The notes below the pieces were generated by a model that was not told the origin of the DNA, did no database searches, and worked only from the letters and a program-made list of their open reading frames with translations. The position numbers and the translations under genes are program-made. A stretch of DNA of 64,000 nt, taken from positions 62,395,027 to 62,459,026 of the forward strand of contig CM056378.1 of NCBI GenBank assembly GCA_029718625.1, written 5' to 3'. Below, piece by piece: positions 35,992 to 46,818 of this stretch. The first letter of the stretch is position 1, and every line of letters starts with the position of its first letter. The DNA comes from Synaphobranchus kaupii. Lineage: Eukaryota; Chordata; Actinopteri; Anguilliformes; Synaphobranchidae.

Positions 35992-36227
35992 CTGCAGGGA
36001 CAGCATTAGGGTCACAGTTTCACATACTTACACACATACATACTTCTGTATTTTCTGTTATTCTAAGCTGACAGTCTGCACTTCAACCTCATTGTCATTG
36101 TATCCTTTCAAACTCAAAGTGCTCGAGTACAGAAACAAAATAACAAAAAATGTGTCACTGTCCAATGAATTATGGTACTCACAGTATATGTCTGCAATAA
36201 AGCGGAAAAATCCTGCCGATACATTTA

Positions 36228-37724
36228 GAACTAGATTAAGAATTCCTAAAGAAATTGTAGGTGTGGTTGCTTCACAGTGGTATTAATTGCTGGAAAGGTT
36301 ATAGAAAGACAATAGAATTTAATTTTCCCGCTAAGGAACTATGGTTCCCAGAAATAGGCTATATTATAGTGTGAGGTGTTAAATAAAAGGTGGAAATGGT
36401 ATGAAGTGGTAATGCGGTATAAAGGGATCTAAAGAAGCTGAAAGTGTTAAAATATGGTGATGTATTTTGTGGTAAGTTAGTCTGAAGAACCTGGAAGTGA
36501 TACAAAGAAATAATGAATTGTGATGAAAGCACAGAAAAGGTAATGTCAAATCATCTGGGATAGTATAGAGTACTCAAGTGAGTACGTCAGTCGTGGGCGG
36601 AGTCTGGTTTCGGAAGCAAATTCCCTATGGAAAATAGAATCGGCTTCGGAGACTATCGACTATTTCTTGAAATCTGATTCATAGAATGAGCCGAAACGTT
36701 CCTGGATTAGCCTGTGCGGTACAAGGATATAGACCATATATCGCATGTTCCAAATTTTTTTTTTTTAAAGTAACGCATTAATGATTGTAGTTCGACTTGT
36801 AGTCCAACGGACTGCATATCCAGAACTGCAACGCACGAGTGGTTCTCGACCAATAAGATATCATCATCTCATCTGTCTGCTCTGTGGCAGATGGGAGTAG
36901 GCTAGTGCCGCTCAAGACAAGCTAACGTTAGCTTGCTAAGTAGAGAAGCCCGCCCGACAAGGTCAGAAACTATGCTACGGTTAACCACATAAAGCAATTC
37001 TAGCTTTTAGTCCTTCAAGCTAGCTAGCTAACGTTAGAAAGAAGTGTTTAAAAACGGAGCTGTGTGCTACTTCTGGCTAACGTTATATGAAAACGTCTGG
37101 AGATAAGGCTGCTCATTCGGAGGGAATTATGGGACGTGTAGTTTTTAAACAGTGCCAGCGCTGGGATGTTCACAAAAAAAAATACTAAAACGTAAAATAT
37201 ACTTGAAGCTGGTCCAGAAAAATGACATAGTTTGCGAACGGGCGTTATATTGAACAATCCGGGAAATTGACGGTAAGACAATCAGTAGAAATGGTTTAAA
37301 AATAAGCTTTAGTTAATGTCTACGCTCTAAATGAATGGGGAATTTACTTCCGAAACCAGCGTGACATAGTCACTTGAGTACTCTATTGTTAGGTCATAAC
37401 AGTGTTGTAGAGGAAGGCATTGTGATGTCATAAGCAGTGTAATATGTTACAGCATCCACATTCTATTGCATCGGTTTTCAAAATGTGCCCATTGACTCCC
37501 ATCCATTTTTTTGGCGATAAAAGGTAAATTATCTGAAAAAGTCTATATGGTATAAAGGAAAAAATAATAGCAACCTGGAGGGTGTATGAAGGTATAATAT
37601 GAGGTATGAATGGTGTCGATGGTGTGAATGGTGTAGGAGGATATAGGTTCTCAAAAATCGGCGGAATAATAATAAGTATGAGGAAAAACAATATATAATA
37701 GGTGTGGTTTCACAACCACACCTA
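36228..37724. mobile_element. Repeat family X, copy 1
   Basis: Left region 'tagatt..aaagaaattg' then 'taggtgtggttgcttcac'; right end the hairpin 'aggtgtggtttcacaaccac' 'acct'. The left half matches 54711-55050 (inverted) and the right half matches 52300-52545 (inverted). It is interrupted at 36567-37384 by another transposon. No protein is recognisable. Confidence 0.75.
36567..37384. mobile_element. Non-autonomous DNA transposon nested in X
   Basis: Left end 'agagtactcaagtgagtac', right end the reverse complement 'agagtactcaagtgactatg'; both continue into 'ctggtttcggaag'. The inverted X copy at 54711-55050 reads through the site (complement of 'caacaatactatccc'), so the 818-bp insertion is confirmed, with at most about 2 bp of target (AT) duplicated. 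No ORF. Superfamily unknown. Confidence 0.8.
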
Positions 37725-39954
37725 ATGAGAATTGGTTTTATATAATGGACTGTTTCAAACTATCAATAACAAATGCGACTGCGCATGCGCGATGCGCTGG
37801 ACCAAAGTGCGCTTGAACGAGTCATTGGAAGAGAATTTAGAAGGTAATGTGTTTTTCGAGACTGACAAGATTCTTTAAGGCACTCGGATGATCAACTTTA
37901 TGAGCACTAGCTACTACAGATTTAGTGTTGAGGGAATTATTCACCTCCAGCAATTAATAACTGTTTCACAAAAACAATGGCAGCAAGAACAAAAAGAAAT
38001 AGCAAACAAAACAGGATAGGCCTACAAGATTTCACAATAGGCCTAAATCGCTGTAGCGGTAAAAATGAGGATTTTAAAAACAGGGAAGAACCAGTTAGCC
38101 TGGATAAATAAAATGAGAAACATCGTTAAAGCCACAGGAATGAAAATACCAGTAAAGCCATGGCTGTGCATATGCCAGGCAATCAGGAAAGTGTAGGTCT
38201 ATTTTGCTTTCTAAAGGCATATCAGTGTGTTTGCTATTAAGGAATAGTTAACGTAACATATTTAGCTAACTGTTAACAGTCATCTGCAAGTTAGTTGACA
38301 GCTAAAGTTACCAGGCGAAGAGTAAACAGAATTCTCAAAACGGAAGGTCACTTTGGCCCAGTAAATATTAGAACAGCAACACACGCATTACAATGAACCC
38401 GTCTATAGCCTAATAGTAGTTACAATTGAAAATATTATTGTCAGCGCTGTTGTTTAGGCTTTCGGCTACTTTAAACCATTTCCAAGTGATATAGTTGTGC
38501 GTGTCCCGGCTGCTTTAGTGAAATGCGAGAACGATGAAGCGGTATTAAAACAAACACGGAAGCCAATCACCTGCCGGCCAGCAATATGTGCAGCAATAGA
38601 CTGGGCTAATAGTAGGGCTGGGTGATATGGCTGAAAAATAATATCTCAATATTTTTCAGCCTTTTGGCGATATGCGATACAAATCTCGATATTAAAGCTT
38701 TCCTATGAAATAGCTTAGAGTGATTTTCAACTAACAGTTGATAGGTTTCCTGAAAACAGCATTTCGGCGCAAAGAACGCGTTGGCAAATACAGTCAAGAA
38801 GTGGACGGAGAGAAGTGGAAAATAAAGTTGAAGTGGGGAAGTAGCAAAGGAAGAGTAATTTTTCATTTTTAACAAAATGTGGTCAAAGTCATCCTATAAT
38901 GGGAATATGTTAGGGTTTTTTCCCCAGACTTCTACATAATGTATAATGGCAATAATACAAAAGAAAATAGTTAAAAGCATATGGCATAATGTTGTCTGTC
39001 ACGTCTTTTACACCACCTCTTCAGCCACCACCCATCCCTGACTTAAACCCCCCACCCCCCCAAACCTTTGAAATCCCCCCCAAATGTTGTTCATAAGGGG
39101 GAAAATCCTAGGCTTGGGACAATGGTCGATGGAATCGACTATTGACAATGGTTGAACCCATCGGCGATGGCTATCTTTGTCGATGCCTGGACGATTTTTC
39201 TTTTTTTAATTCTTAAAATAAAAATAAAAATGTATTCTGTGTTTTTAATAAATTTTCTACTCCACCATGCATTTACAATGTAACGTGTTGTCTGCGCCTT
39301 TGAAATGTGATTGCCTATGCAGCGCAACGGCACCATAATTTACCTGGATTGAGCAAAATCACGCTGATACCTTCTGTTAGACCACAGTGCAACTAACTAT
39401 ATAATTTAATTCAGGCCTAATTAAACAAATCATATTTCGTATTCAATAGTGCTATTGATAAACTATTGTTCAGTCTAGAACGGAGTGTAGGCTTAGGCTA
39501 TGGAGTGGTGAGCTGTAGCCATATATCCCTCAACAGCCTTTTTATTCTAACAGCACAACAAGCTTACCGGTGTCGGACTCGGGGCATGGAAACAAATATA
39601 GCCTAATATTGTGCAATCTGACTGTAGACTACTGAAAGATGTTATCAGAGAAATAAACTAGATTGGATGAAAAGGTGGCCGCTATATTCCTATATTGATA
39701 CACGGAATGTCTTCGTCACTCAAGCGAAACATTGAAACGATTTAGGAGTTGAGGCTATAATCTCAAATTGATTCAACCGGTTTATGTAGAATAGTGAATA
39801 ATGTAATTTGCAATGTAATATAGCCTAGCTTAACCATTTCATCAGTGAAAAAAGTCCCCTATAACGAAAACAAATCTCAAACGTAAGCCTATAGGTCTTG
39901 TTGTCTCTTTATTTCATAGGTTTAGGCTATAAATAGTTTCTGATTATCAATAAA
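37725..39954. other. Non-coding, two transposon ends
   Basis: 38612-38700 carries 'tagggctgggtgatatggct', an isolated hAT-type terminus. 39113-39200 has 'gcttgggacaatggtcgat' and 'cgactattgac', another partial element end. No gene or complete element was recognised. Confidence 0.45.
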
Positions 39955-41307
39955 AAGACTTCAGGCGCAAAAGCCGCTAAACACCACTTCCATGAAAAAT
40001 TAGATAACGATATCAAGTAAAAGCTCTCAGTGCCTCGTATACGATAATCAAATACTTTTTGATTCAAAAACCACTAAATCCCACATTTAAGCTATCCCAA
40101 AACCAAGTTCTGTGGCAGAAACCTCTAAACGCCAGTTGCATTCTTCCGCAAAAGCCGCTATGTTCACAAAGCCAATCAGAAGACGCGCATCAGATCACGT
40201 GACGTTCACGGATTTTTGTCAATTTCTTCCAAAATTAACATTAAATAATGGAAAACTTTGATGAAATGGACGAACCTGCGGAGGTTTCACCGTTAGGCAA
40301 GCGGAAACGCCGTCAGCCACGTAATTCTGCCCGTTCTATGGACAAAGAAGCTTGTTACAGTGGCAACGATAGGATTCCCCGTGTAGCGTGTACAAACAAC
40401 AGTGCTTTGTGTACCTACTTTAAATTAGGCTACTTTAAATTATTTAAATTAGCAACGCGTTACTCAACCTAATATTGGAGGCTACATTTCATGCTGCGTT
40501 TGATATGCTAAGGCCATTTATTACGAAGAACTCTCCAATCGATTAATAATCGAGTGTGAAAGCCCTATATTTCATTTGATTACCTTTTCGGGTAATATAA
40601 CACATTTAAAAGCAACATTTTGAACACCCTGTTACTATGTTTATATTGTCAATTGAAATGGGCTGAATACATTTAGGTTTATTAAAAATGCTATTTTCCA
40701 TGTTTTTTCTGTTGAATTAATCTCAGTCAGCTCTAATGTAACAAAAGTGCAAAGCATGGGCAATGCAAGAACGAATACGGGTAGACTTTTATTTTATCGG
40801 TTGCTATAGGCCTACTGGCTATCAAGGTGATACATTTTTCAATCGTTTTGTAAAACAATCTACAACATATTTCAACAACATTTTATAATGAATACGTAAG
40901 GTTAAATGGTCCTAATAATTTAACACTGATTTAAGTTATTTTATGACGGGTAATATAACGCATTACCTTAATTGTATAGTAATATAACGCTTTACTTTAA
41001 AAAAAAGTAACTAGTATCTAATATATTATAATTTTTGTCCAAACAGGTGGACTTAAGAGTTTTCTGCAAAAAAAGTACAGATGGACTTAGCGGGTTTTGC
41101 AGCAAAAGGCAGTCAAATTTGATAAAAAAAGAATTAATTGAATAAAGTTACATTTTTGGAAAATATGACATTTTATTCAGTGATGAATAACCTTTTCATT
41201 GCAATTAAAGTGAAATTAGTGAACCTGAACATAGAAACCTTATAAAAATCGCTCATTTAAAACAAAAGATGTCAGGGGGACTTAGAGGTTTTTGCGTCTG
41301 AAGTCTT
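39955..41307 (+). mobile_element. Unclassified DNA transposon with subterminal repeats
   Basis: Left end AAGACTTCAGGCGCAAAAGC, right end (reverse complement) AAGACTTCAGACGCAAAAAC. The motif GCAAAAACCNCTAAGTCC recurs: left at about 39967, 40062, 40114 and 40147, and inverted on the right at about 41046, 41080 and 41275. Such symmetric subterminal arrays usually mark transposase-binding sites. An ATG-initiated ORF (40248-40472) lies just inside the left array. No DDE core is recognisable. The 1353-bp element may be a deletion derivative of an autonomous element. No clear target duplication was found. Confidence 0.6.
40248..40472 (+). CDS. Small basic ORF inside the 39955-41307 element
   Basis: 74 codons starting MENFDEMDEPAEV with a good context (ataATGg), followed by a nuclear-localisation-like cluster GKRKRRQPRN. 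The second half is AT-rich and repetitive (TYFKLGYFKLFKLAT) and is probably not coding. About 50 bp upstream is 'cacgtgacgttcacg', containing overlapping E-box and CRE-like sites that could act as a promoter. The first ~45 codons could be the N-terminal exon of a transposase whose remainder is deleted. I do not recognise the family. Confidence 0.35.
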   Translation: MENFDEMDEPAEVSPLGKRKRRQPRNSARSMDKEACYSGNDRIPRVACTNNSALCTYFKLGYFKLFKLATRYST

Positions 41308-41762
41308 CAATTCGTTTCAGGGTAAATTATTATGTATTTTTGATTACATTAGGTTAGTTTAAAAGGTCTAACCCGATAGTGCTAAGTGAGAGAAGTTACG
41401 TGCAGATGGAGATAGACTGTGCGGGATAGCACGCGGCATAAAGGGGATCTTGTGAATCGCTCACTACAAGACAAAAATGATAATGAACGTGATGACTGCT
41501 AGTCTAGCTTCTTCACAAAATTAAATTAAATTAGTAAAATGAAACGAATTGCTATAAGACAGACGAGGGCGCAGAAAGGCTTAGGGAAATTATAGGCTAG
41601 CTCCTGAGCGCTGACCGTGATGCTGACCGTCTCGTTGGACAGCGGCCAGGTGAGATAAATAGCCTCTACTAGCTAATATAGAATAGACGTGAAATCTGTT
41701 GTATATTATTCTTTATTATATTTGGACAAAATAGTGAATAAAATTTGCAATGGTATGCCATA
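41308..41762. other. Non-coding spacer
   Basis: A short stretch at 41611-41651, 'atgctgaccgtctcgttgga' followed by 'cagcggccag|gtgag', looks like an exon end with a donor but has no support beyond that. Confidence 0.4.
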
Positions 41763-41931
41763 GGGCGGCAGTGTAGTATAATGGTTAAGGAACTGGACTT
41801 GTAACCGAAAGGTTGCAGGTTCAATTCCCAGGTAGGACACTGCCGTTAGGTTTATTTGAGCAAGGTACTTAACCTGAATCGCTTCAGTATATATCCAGCT
41901 GTATAAATGGATAATATGTAAAAATTTTGAT
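41763..41931 (+). mobile_element. tRNA-derived V-SINE-type SINE
   Basis: tRNA-like head with A box 'tagtataatggttaagg' and B box 'ggttcaattcc' (41818-41828), then the conserved central V-domain 'gagcaaggtacttaacctga' and 'atatccagctgtataaatgg'. The tail region is broken by the hAT element at 41940. Confidence 0.9.
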
Positions 41932-41939
41932 TTCCGACA

Positions 41940-43908
41940 CAGGGGCGGGGCCAGTGGGGGGCCAGTGGTGGCACTGGCCCCCACTGGAATCTGATTGGCC
42001 ACCCCTGGTGCCCCCCCTACCAGAACCGGAATATGATAGGCCATTGTCTTGTCAGTATCGATGAAAGAAGTCTCTGTAGCCCAATGGGAATGGACATAAA
42101 ATGAGGCGGAACCAAAGTTGCATCTTCCAATGACAGAGCTAGCCGCCTCACTTCAGCATTCAGCAATCAACATTTTAACGTCTGCCGCTGAGAAGATGCA
42201 AGATCATTTGACGCTGTCGTCGCTGAAGAACAAAAGTGGAATATAGGTAGGTAAACTGAAGTTCAAATGTGTTCTTTTTATGTGGACTGTAATGGACTAG
42301 ATAATAGAAGTTAAAAGGTAAATGCATAACGTAACTTCTAGATAGCGTTAGCTAGCTAAGTGAACGCTAACACAGGCTCGGCTAGCGCTAAGCAAATGCC
42401 AACGGGCTCGGCTAAGACATAACGTTAGCTTAAGATAGCTAACGTTAGCTAGCTAGAATCTATTACATTAACGTTAGCTACATTACTAACGCGGTAACGG
42501 CATAGTTAGCTAGTAACGTTAAGTTAGCTAGTGTAAGTTACAGTATCTACATATTTGCATGGAACTTATGGCTAAAATTTATAAAAATGCAAAAACTATC
42601 TTCATATATATGGAGCCAATCCCCCCCACACAAATACCTTTTTTGCCCACCAGTCACAGAAGTGACCAGTCAAGAGATAAATGGTTATGTTTTGTTTTTT
42701 GTATTCATTTTATTTTATATATTTTTAGGTTCAAAACCTCATTGTACTGTGTACTGTACAAACTACTGTGAATATTGGAATATTGTACATAGCACTTTTC
42801 TATTTAATTTGCTTTTATGGCCTTTTATCCATTTTCATACTGTTAATATGTAAAATAGTTATTTATTTATGTTTGTATCTTTAATATTCTGAATAAACAA
42901 TTTAACTGTTAAAACATTAATTCTGACCTGGACTGTATCCATTTATTCTCATGCTATGTTATTTTGTTTTAGGGGTGCTCTTAATATTACTGGTTGTCGC
43001 CACCTAATGGCCATTTATGTAGTGTAGCTACAGGCAGTTAGCTATAATAGTGTACAGATTTATTTTGACTACATTGTTTGGGTACAAACACATTTATTTA
43101 TAATCTTACTTTTCTCTATCTATACTACATGGGTATTGAAGATTTGCATGACTATTTAACTACCTGCAAAACTGTACACAGTAAGGGGACACTACACAAT
43201 AAAGGGTAAATAAAAGGCATTATCTTTCAGTATATTGGTTATGATAGAACAGTAGAATAATATTGAAGCAGAAGAATAAAATGGAAATCTGAACAAGTGC
43301 CACAATCTTGAGGGGATATTCAACCATACAGTTTGGAAATGTATAATGCAACATTTAATATATGTACAGTGCCTTTGGAAAGTATCCAAACCCATTGGAT
43401 TTTTTTCAAATTGTGCTATGTTGAAAGCTCAAATTAACATTTCAATTGATTTTTTTTGTTACGCATTCACATGAAGTGCTCTATAATGTCAAAGTAGAGA
43501 AAAAAATACACCCTTTGCTGTAAAGGCTTAAAAATAAGCTCTGGTGTATCCAATAGTGAAATATCTAAAGATTTTACTCCACTTTGACATTATAGAGCAC
43601 TTTGTGTAGATGAGTAACAAAAAGCCCATTTAAACATATCTTAATTTGAGCTGTCAAACAGCAAAATTTGAAAGGGTGTTCATACTTTCTGAAGGCACTG
43701 TATATGATTACCTAGAATCAGGGGCAGGTATAAAAAAAAGGTTAGGCTAGGGTTAAGGCTAGGGCTAAGGTTTGGTCGTATAAATACACGTGTGTCTGCT
43801 GTATGCGGCAAAAAAAAAAAAATGGTAAGCCTTGATGGCTGGCCCCCCTTCTCTGGGTCTGTGCCCCAGCCTGGCCCCCCCATTCAAAATGTTCTAGACA
43901 CGCCCCTG
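41940..43908 (+). mobile_element. hAT element with perfect 8-bp duplication
   Basis: Ends 'caggggcggggcca' and, reverse complemented, 'caggggcgtgtctagaac'. Identical 8-bp flanks 'ttccgaca' at 41932-41939 and 43909-43916. The interior has many 'aacgttagc' motifs (42340-42540), no transposase ORF, and a nested Tc1-type MITE (43367-43700). The left ORFs on the minus strand are not conserved coding. A hAT non-autonomous derivative of about 1.6 kb without the nested MITE. Confidence 0.92.
43367..43700. mobile_element. Tc1-type MITE
   Basis: Ends 'cagtgcctttggaaagtat' and, reverse complemented, 'cagtgccttcagaaagtat', each next to TA (43365-43366, 43701-43702). Inverted internal blocks 'ctctataatgtcaaagt' / 'actttgacattatagag'. 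334 bp, no ORF. Confidence 0.9.
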
Positions 43909-43916
43909 TTCCGACA

Positions 43917-44099
43917 TGGAACCGGGGTGAGAAAGGCATAGCCTAGTTAAGTGTTACAGACTTCTGGCTTGGCTGGCTAATGTTTTCACGATACTAAACG
44001 TAGATAAATGAAGGGCCGTATTTCCCGTTTTTCTGGAGACTGAGCTAATGGTGGTGGAGTTTTCAGTATAACCGCAACATTAGTAGCTAACTTGCCAGT
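43917..44099. other. Spacer, nothing recognised
   Basis: Short stretch between the hAT element and a dispersed repeat. Confidence 0.5.
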
Positions 44100-44317
44100 G
44101 AGTTATGTGGCCTCTCCATTCTCGAAAAACACTGCAGACAGGCACTCGCAGTAAAATGCCCAGCCTTAGTTCTTAGAAAGGCAAATACATGCGCAGTAGT
44201 TTGGGGCTTTATCACTGCTCTCACTACAGGTAGATAGTTGGCTGAGAGCTCATTTTAATCAGGAGGAGAGCTACTTTTCTACAAACCAAATATTTTTGGG
44301 TGGAATTATCCTTTAAT
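44100..44317. repeat. Dispersed repeat, pair member 2
   Basis: Matches 19053-19355 ('acatgcgcagtagtttgggg', 'ttttaatcaggaggagag', 'tggaattatcctttaa'). Confidence 0.65.
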
Positions 44318-46096
44318 CATTGAGAAATTGAAATATGTACCTCAAAAACTGTGGTTTACTTTCCAAATTAATTGTGAATAGTGGTGTTGAAAATTGAGCA
44401 TTGGTACAGCATTGAGTAGGAACAGCTTTATAATTACTACCACTAAAAATAGAATTGGGAAAACAGCTGTGTTAAATACAGTTGAAGTGGGAAGTTTACA
44501 TACACTTAGGTTGAAGTCATTAAAACTCATTTTTAACCACTCCACAGATTTCACGTTAGCAAACTATAGTGTTGGCAAGTCAGTTACGACATCTACTTTG
44601 TGCATGGCACAAGTAATTTTTCCAATAATTGTTTAGACAGATTATGTCACTTTTAATTCACTATATCACAATTCCAGTGGGTCAGAAGTTTACATACACT
44701 AAGTTGACTGTGCCTTTAAACAGCTTGGAAAATTCCAGAAAATGATGTCATGGCTTTAGAAACTTCTGATAGGCTAATTGACATTATTTTAGTGAATTGG
44801 AAGTGTAACTGTGGATGTATTTTAAGGCCTACCTTCAAACTCAGTGCCTCTGTCTGACATCAAGGGAAAATCTAAAATCAGCCAAGACCTCAGAAAGAAA
44901 ATTTTGGACCTCCACAAGTCTGGTTCATCCTTGAGAGCAATTTCCAAACGCCTGAAGGTACCACGTTCCGTACTACAAACAATAGTACGGAAGTATAAAC
45001 ACCATGGGACCACGCAGCCGTCATACCGCTCAGGAAGGTGACGCGTTCTGTCTTCTAGAGATGAATGTGCTTTGGTGCGAAAAGTGCAAATCAGTCCCAG
45101 AACAACAGCAAAGGGCCTTGTGAAGATGCTGGAGGGAACGGGTACAAAAATATCTATATCCACAGTAAAACGAGTCCTATATCGACAACCTGAAAGGCTG
45201 CTCAGCAAGGAAGAAGTCACTACTCTAAAACCGCCATAAAAAAGCCAGACTACAGTTTGCAACTGCACATGGGGACAAAGATCTTACTTTTTGGAGAAAT
45301 GTCTTCCGGTCTGATGAAACAAAAATGTAACTGTTTGGCCATAATGACCATCGTTATGTTTGGAGGAAATAGGGTGATGCTTACAAGCTGAAGAACACCA
45401 TCCCAACCGTGAAGCACGGGGGGTGGCAGCATCATGTTGTGGGGGTGCTTTGCTGCAGGAGGGACTGGTGCACTTCATAAAATAGATGACATCATGAGGA
45501 AGGAAAATTATGTGGATATATTGAAGCAACATCTCAAGACATCAGCCAGGAAGTTAAAGCTTGGTTGCAAATGGCTCTTCCAAATGGACAATGACCCAAA
45601 GCATGCTTCCAAAGTTGTGGCAAAATGGCTTAAGGACAACAAAGTTAAGGTATTGGAGTGGCCATCACAAAGTCCTGACCTCAATCCAATCGAAAATTTG
45701 TGGGCAGAACCGAAAAAGCGTGTGCGAGCAAGGAGCCCTACAAACCTGACTTAGTTACACCAGTTCTGTCAGGAGGAATGGGCCAAAATTCCAGCAACTT
45801 ATTGTGAGAAGATTGTAGAAGGCTACCCGAAACATTTGACCCAAGTTAAAGGGTAACCAAGCACTGAAACAACTTATTTTAGTTGATAAATTATTTATTG
45901 GGCCACACCAAAATGCTAGTGATTGACTGTAGTCCCAATCTCGTATGTTCAATACAAAGGTTGATGTTTCTCATTACCGGAATCCTGCCCTCTATGGGTT
46001 GAACGATATAAGAAAAATATGTGACGTGGCAATGGGAGCCACGCCTCTCTGGTACTTATTTTCGTCATCATTTGGTAACGCCCTTTTATCAGGACA

Positions 46097-46104
46097 TATA
46101 AAAG
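46097..46104 (+). promoter_or_regulatory. TATA-like box in element K
   Basis: 'tataaaag' preceded by GC-richer sequence and followed by no recognisable ORF. It may be a relic of the parental transposase promoter. Confidence 0.25.
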
Positions 46105-46818
46105 GAGAGATCAAATTCAAGACGGGCGGTTCGGATCTTTGCACAGTCCGAGTGATCGCGTTCTGAGACATCTAATTGTATTGAACCTTACAAACTTTGA
46201 GTTTTTATTTTTTTTTATTTTTTAAATGCCGTGATAGCCTACTCAGTATTCGTAGTAGTTACATGCACGTTCAACAGTGCTGCCAGTGCCCGCCCCACTA
46301 AACTTGCATTTACCAATAACAACATATAAGTTTACATTAATAAATATCAGTTACTTGTTTTAATACATTAATCCTGCATTCAACTTGTAGGCTAGGCGAT
46401 GTAAGCTCAATGTGCGAATTTACAGACTGAATGCGGAGATTTGTCGTTCTTTTTGACCGCAGTAGCACACGTTTGAGTTCGGAAGAGCAGTTCATTCGAT
46501 CTCGTTCAGTTTAGCCGGCTACTCTGTCTTGTTCAATTTGTTGTCCCGCTTCAGTGACGCCAGATGGGAAATATTAAATTATCGTAGGCCTACGGGGGTC
46601 TTAAAATTATGTTTTTTAAAAGGAAATTGTTGTGCATAGACAAACGAAGAGACATTATAGGCGTAAGTATGTGCTATTTTTTTTACACTGTTCAATTATA
46701 CCAATCGTATTATTTGGGAAATCCCAACACAGCAATAATTAAGTCATCCATGACAGAACTCCTTTTCAAATTTTTTTCTAATAAAATTAGAAAAGGAGGC
46801 CAATATGTACGTCAAATA

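Noticed and set aside
41611..41655. Possible plus-strand exon ending CAG|GTGAG
   Set aside because: Only a donor-like site and about 13 codons; no acceptor partner or homology.
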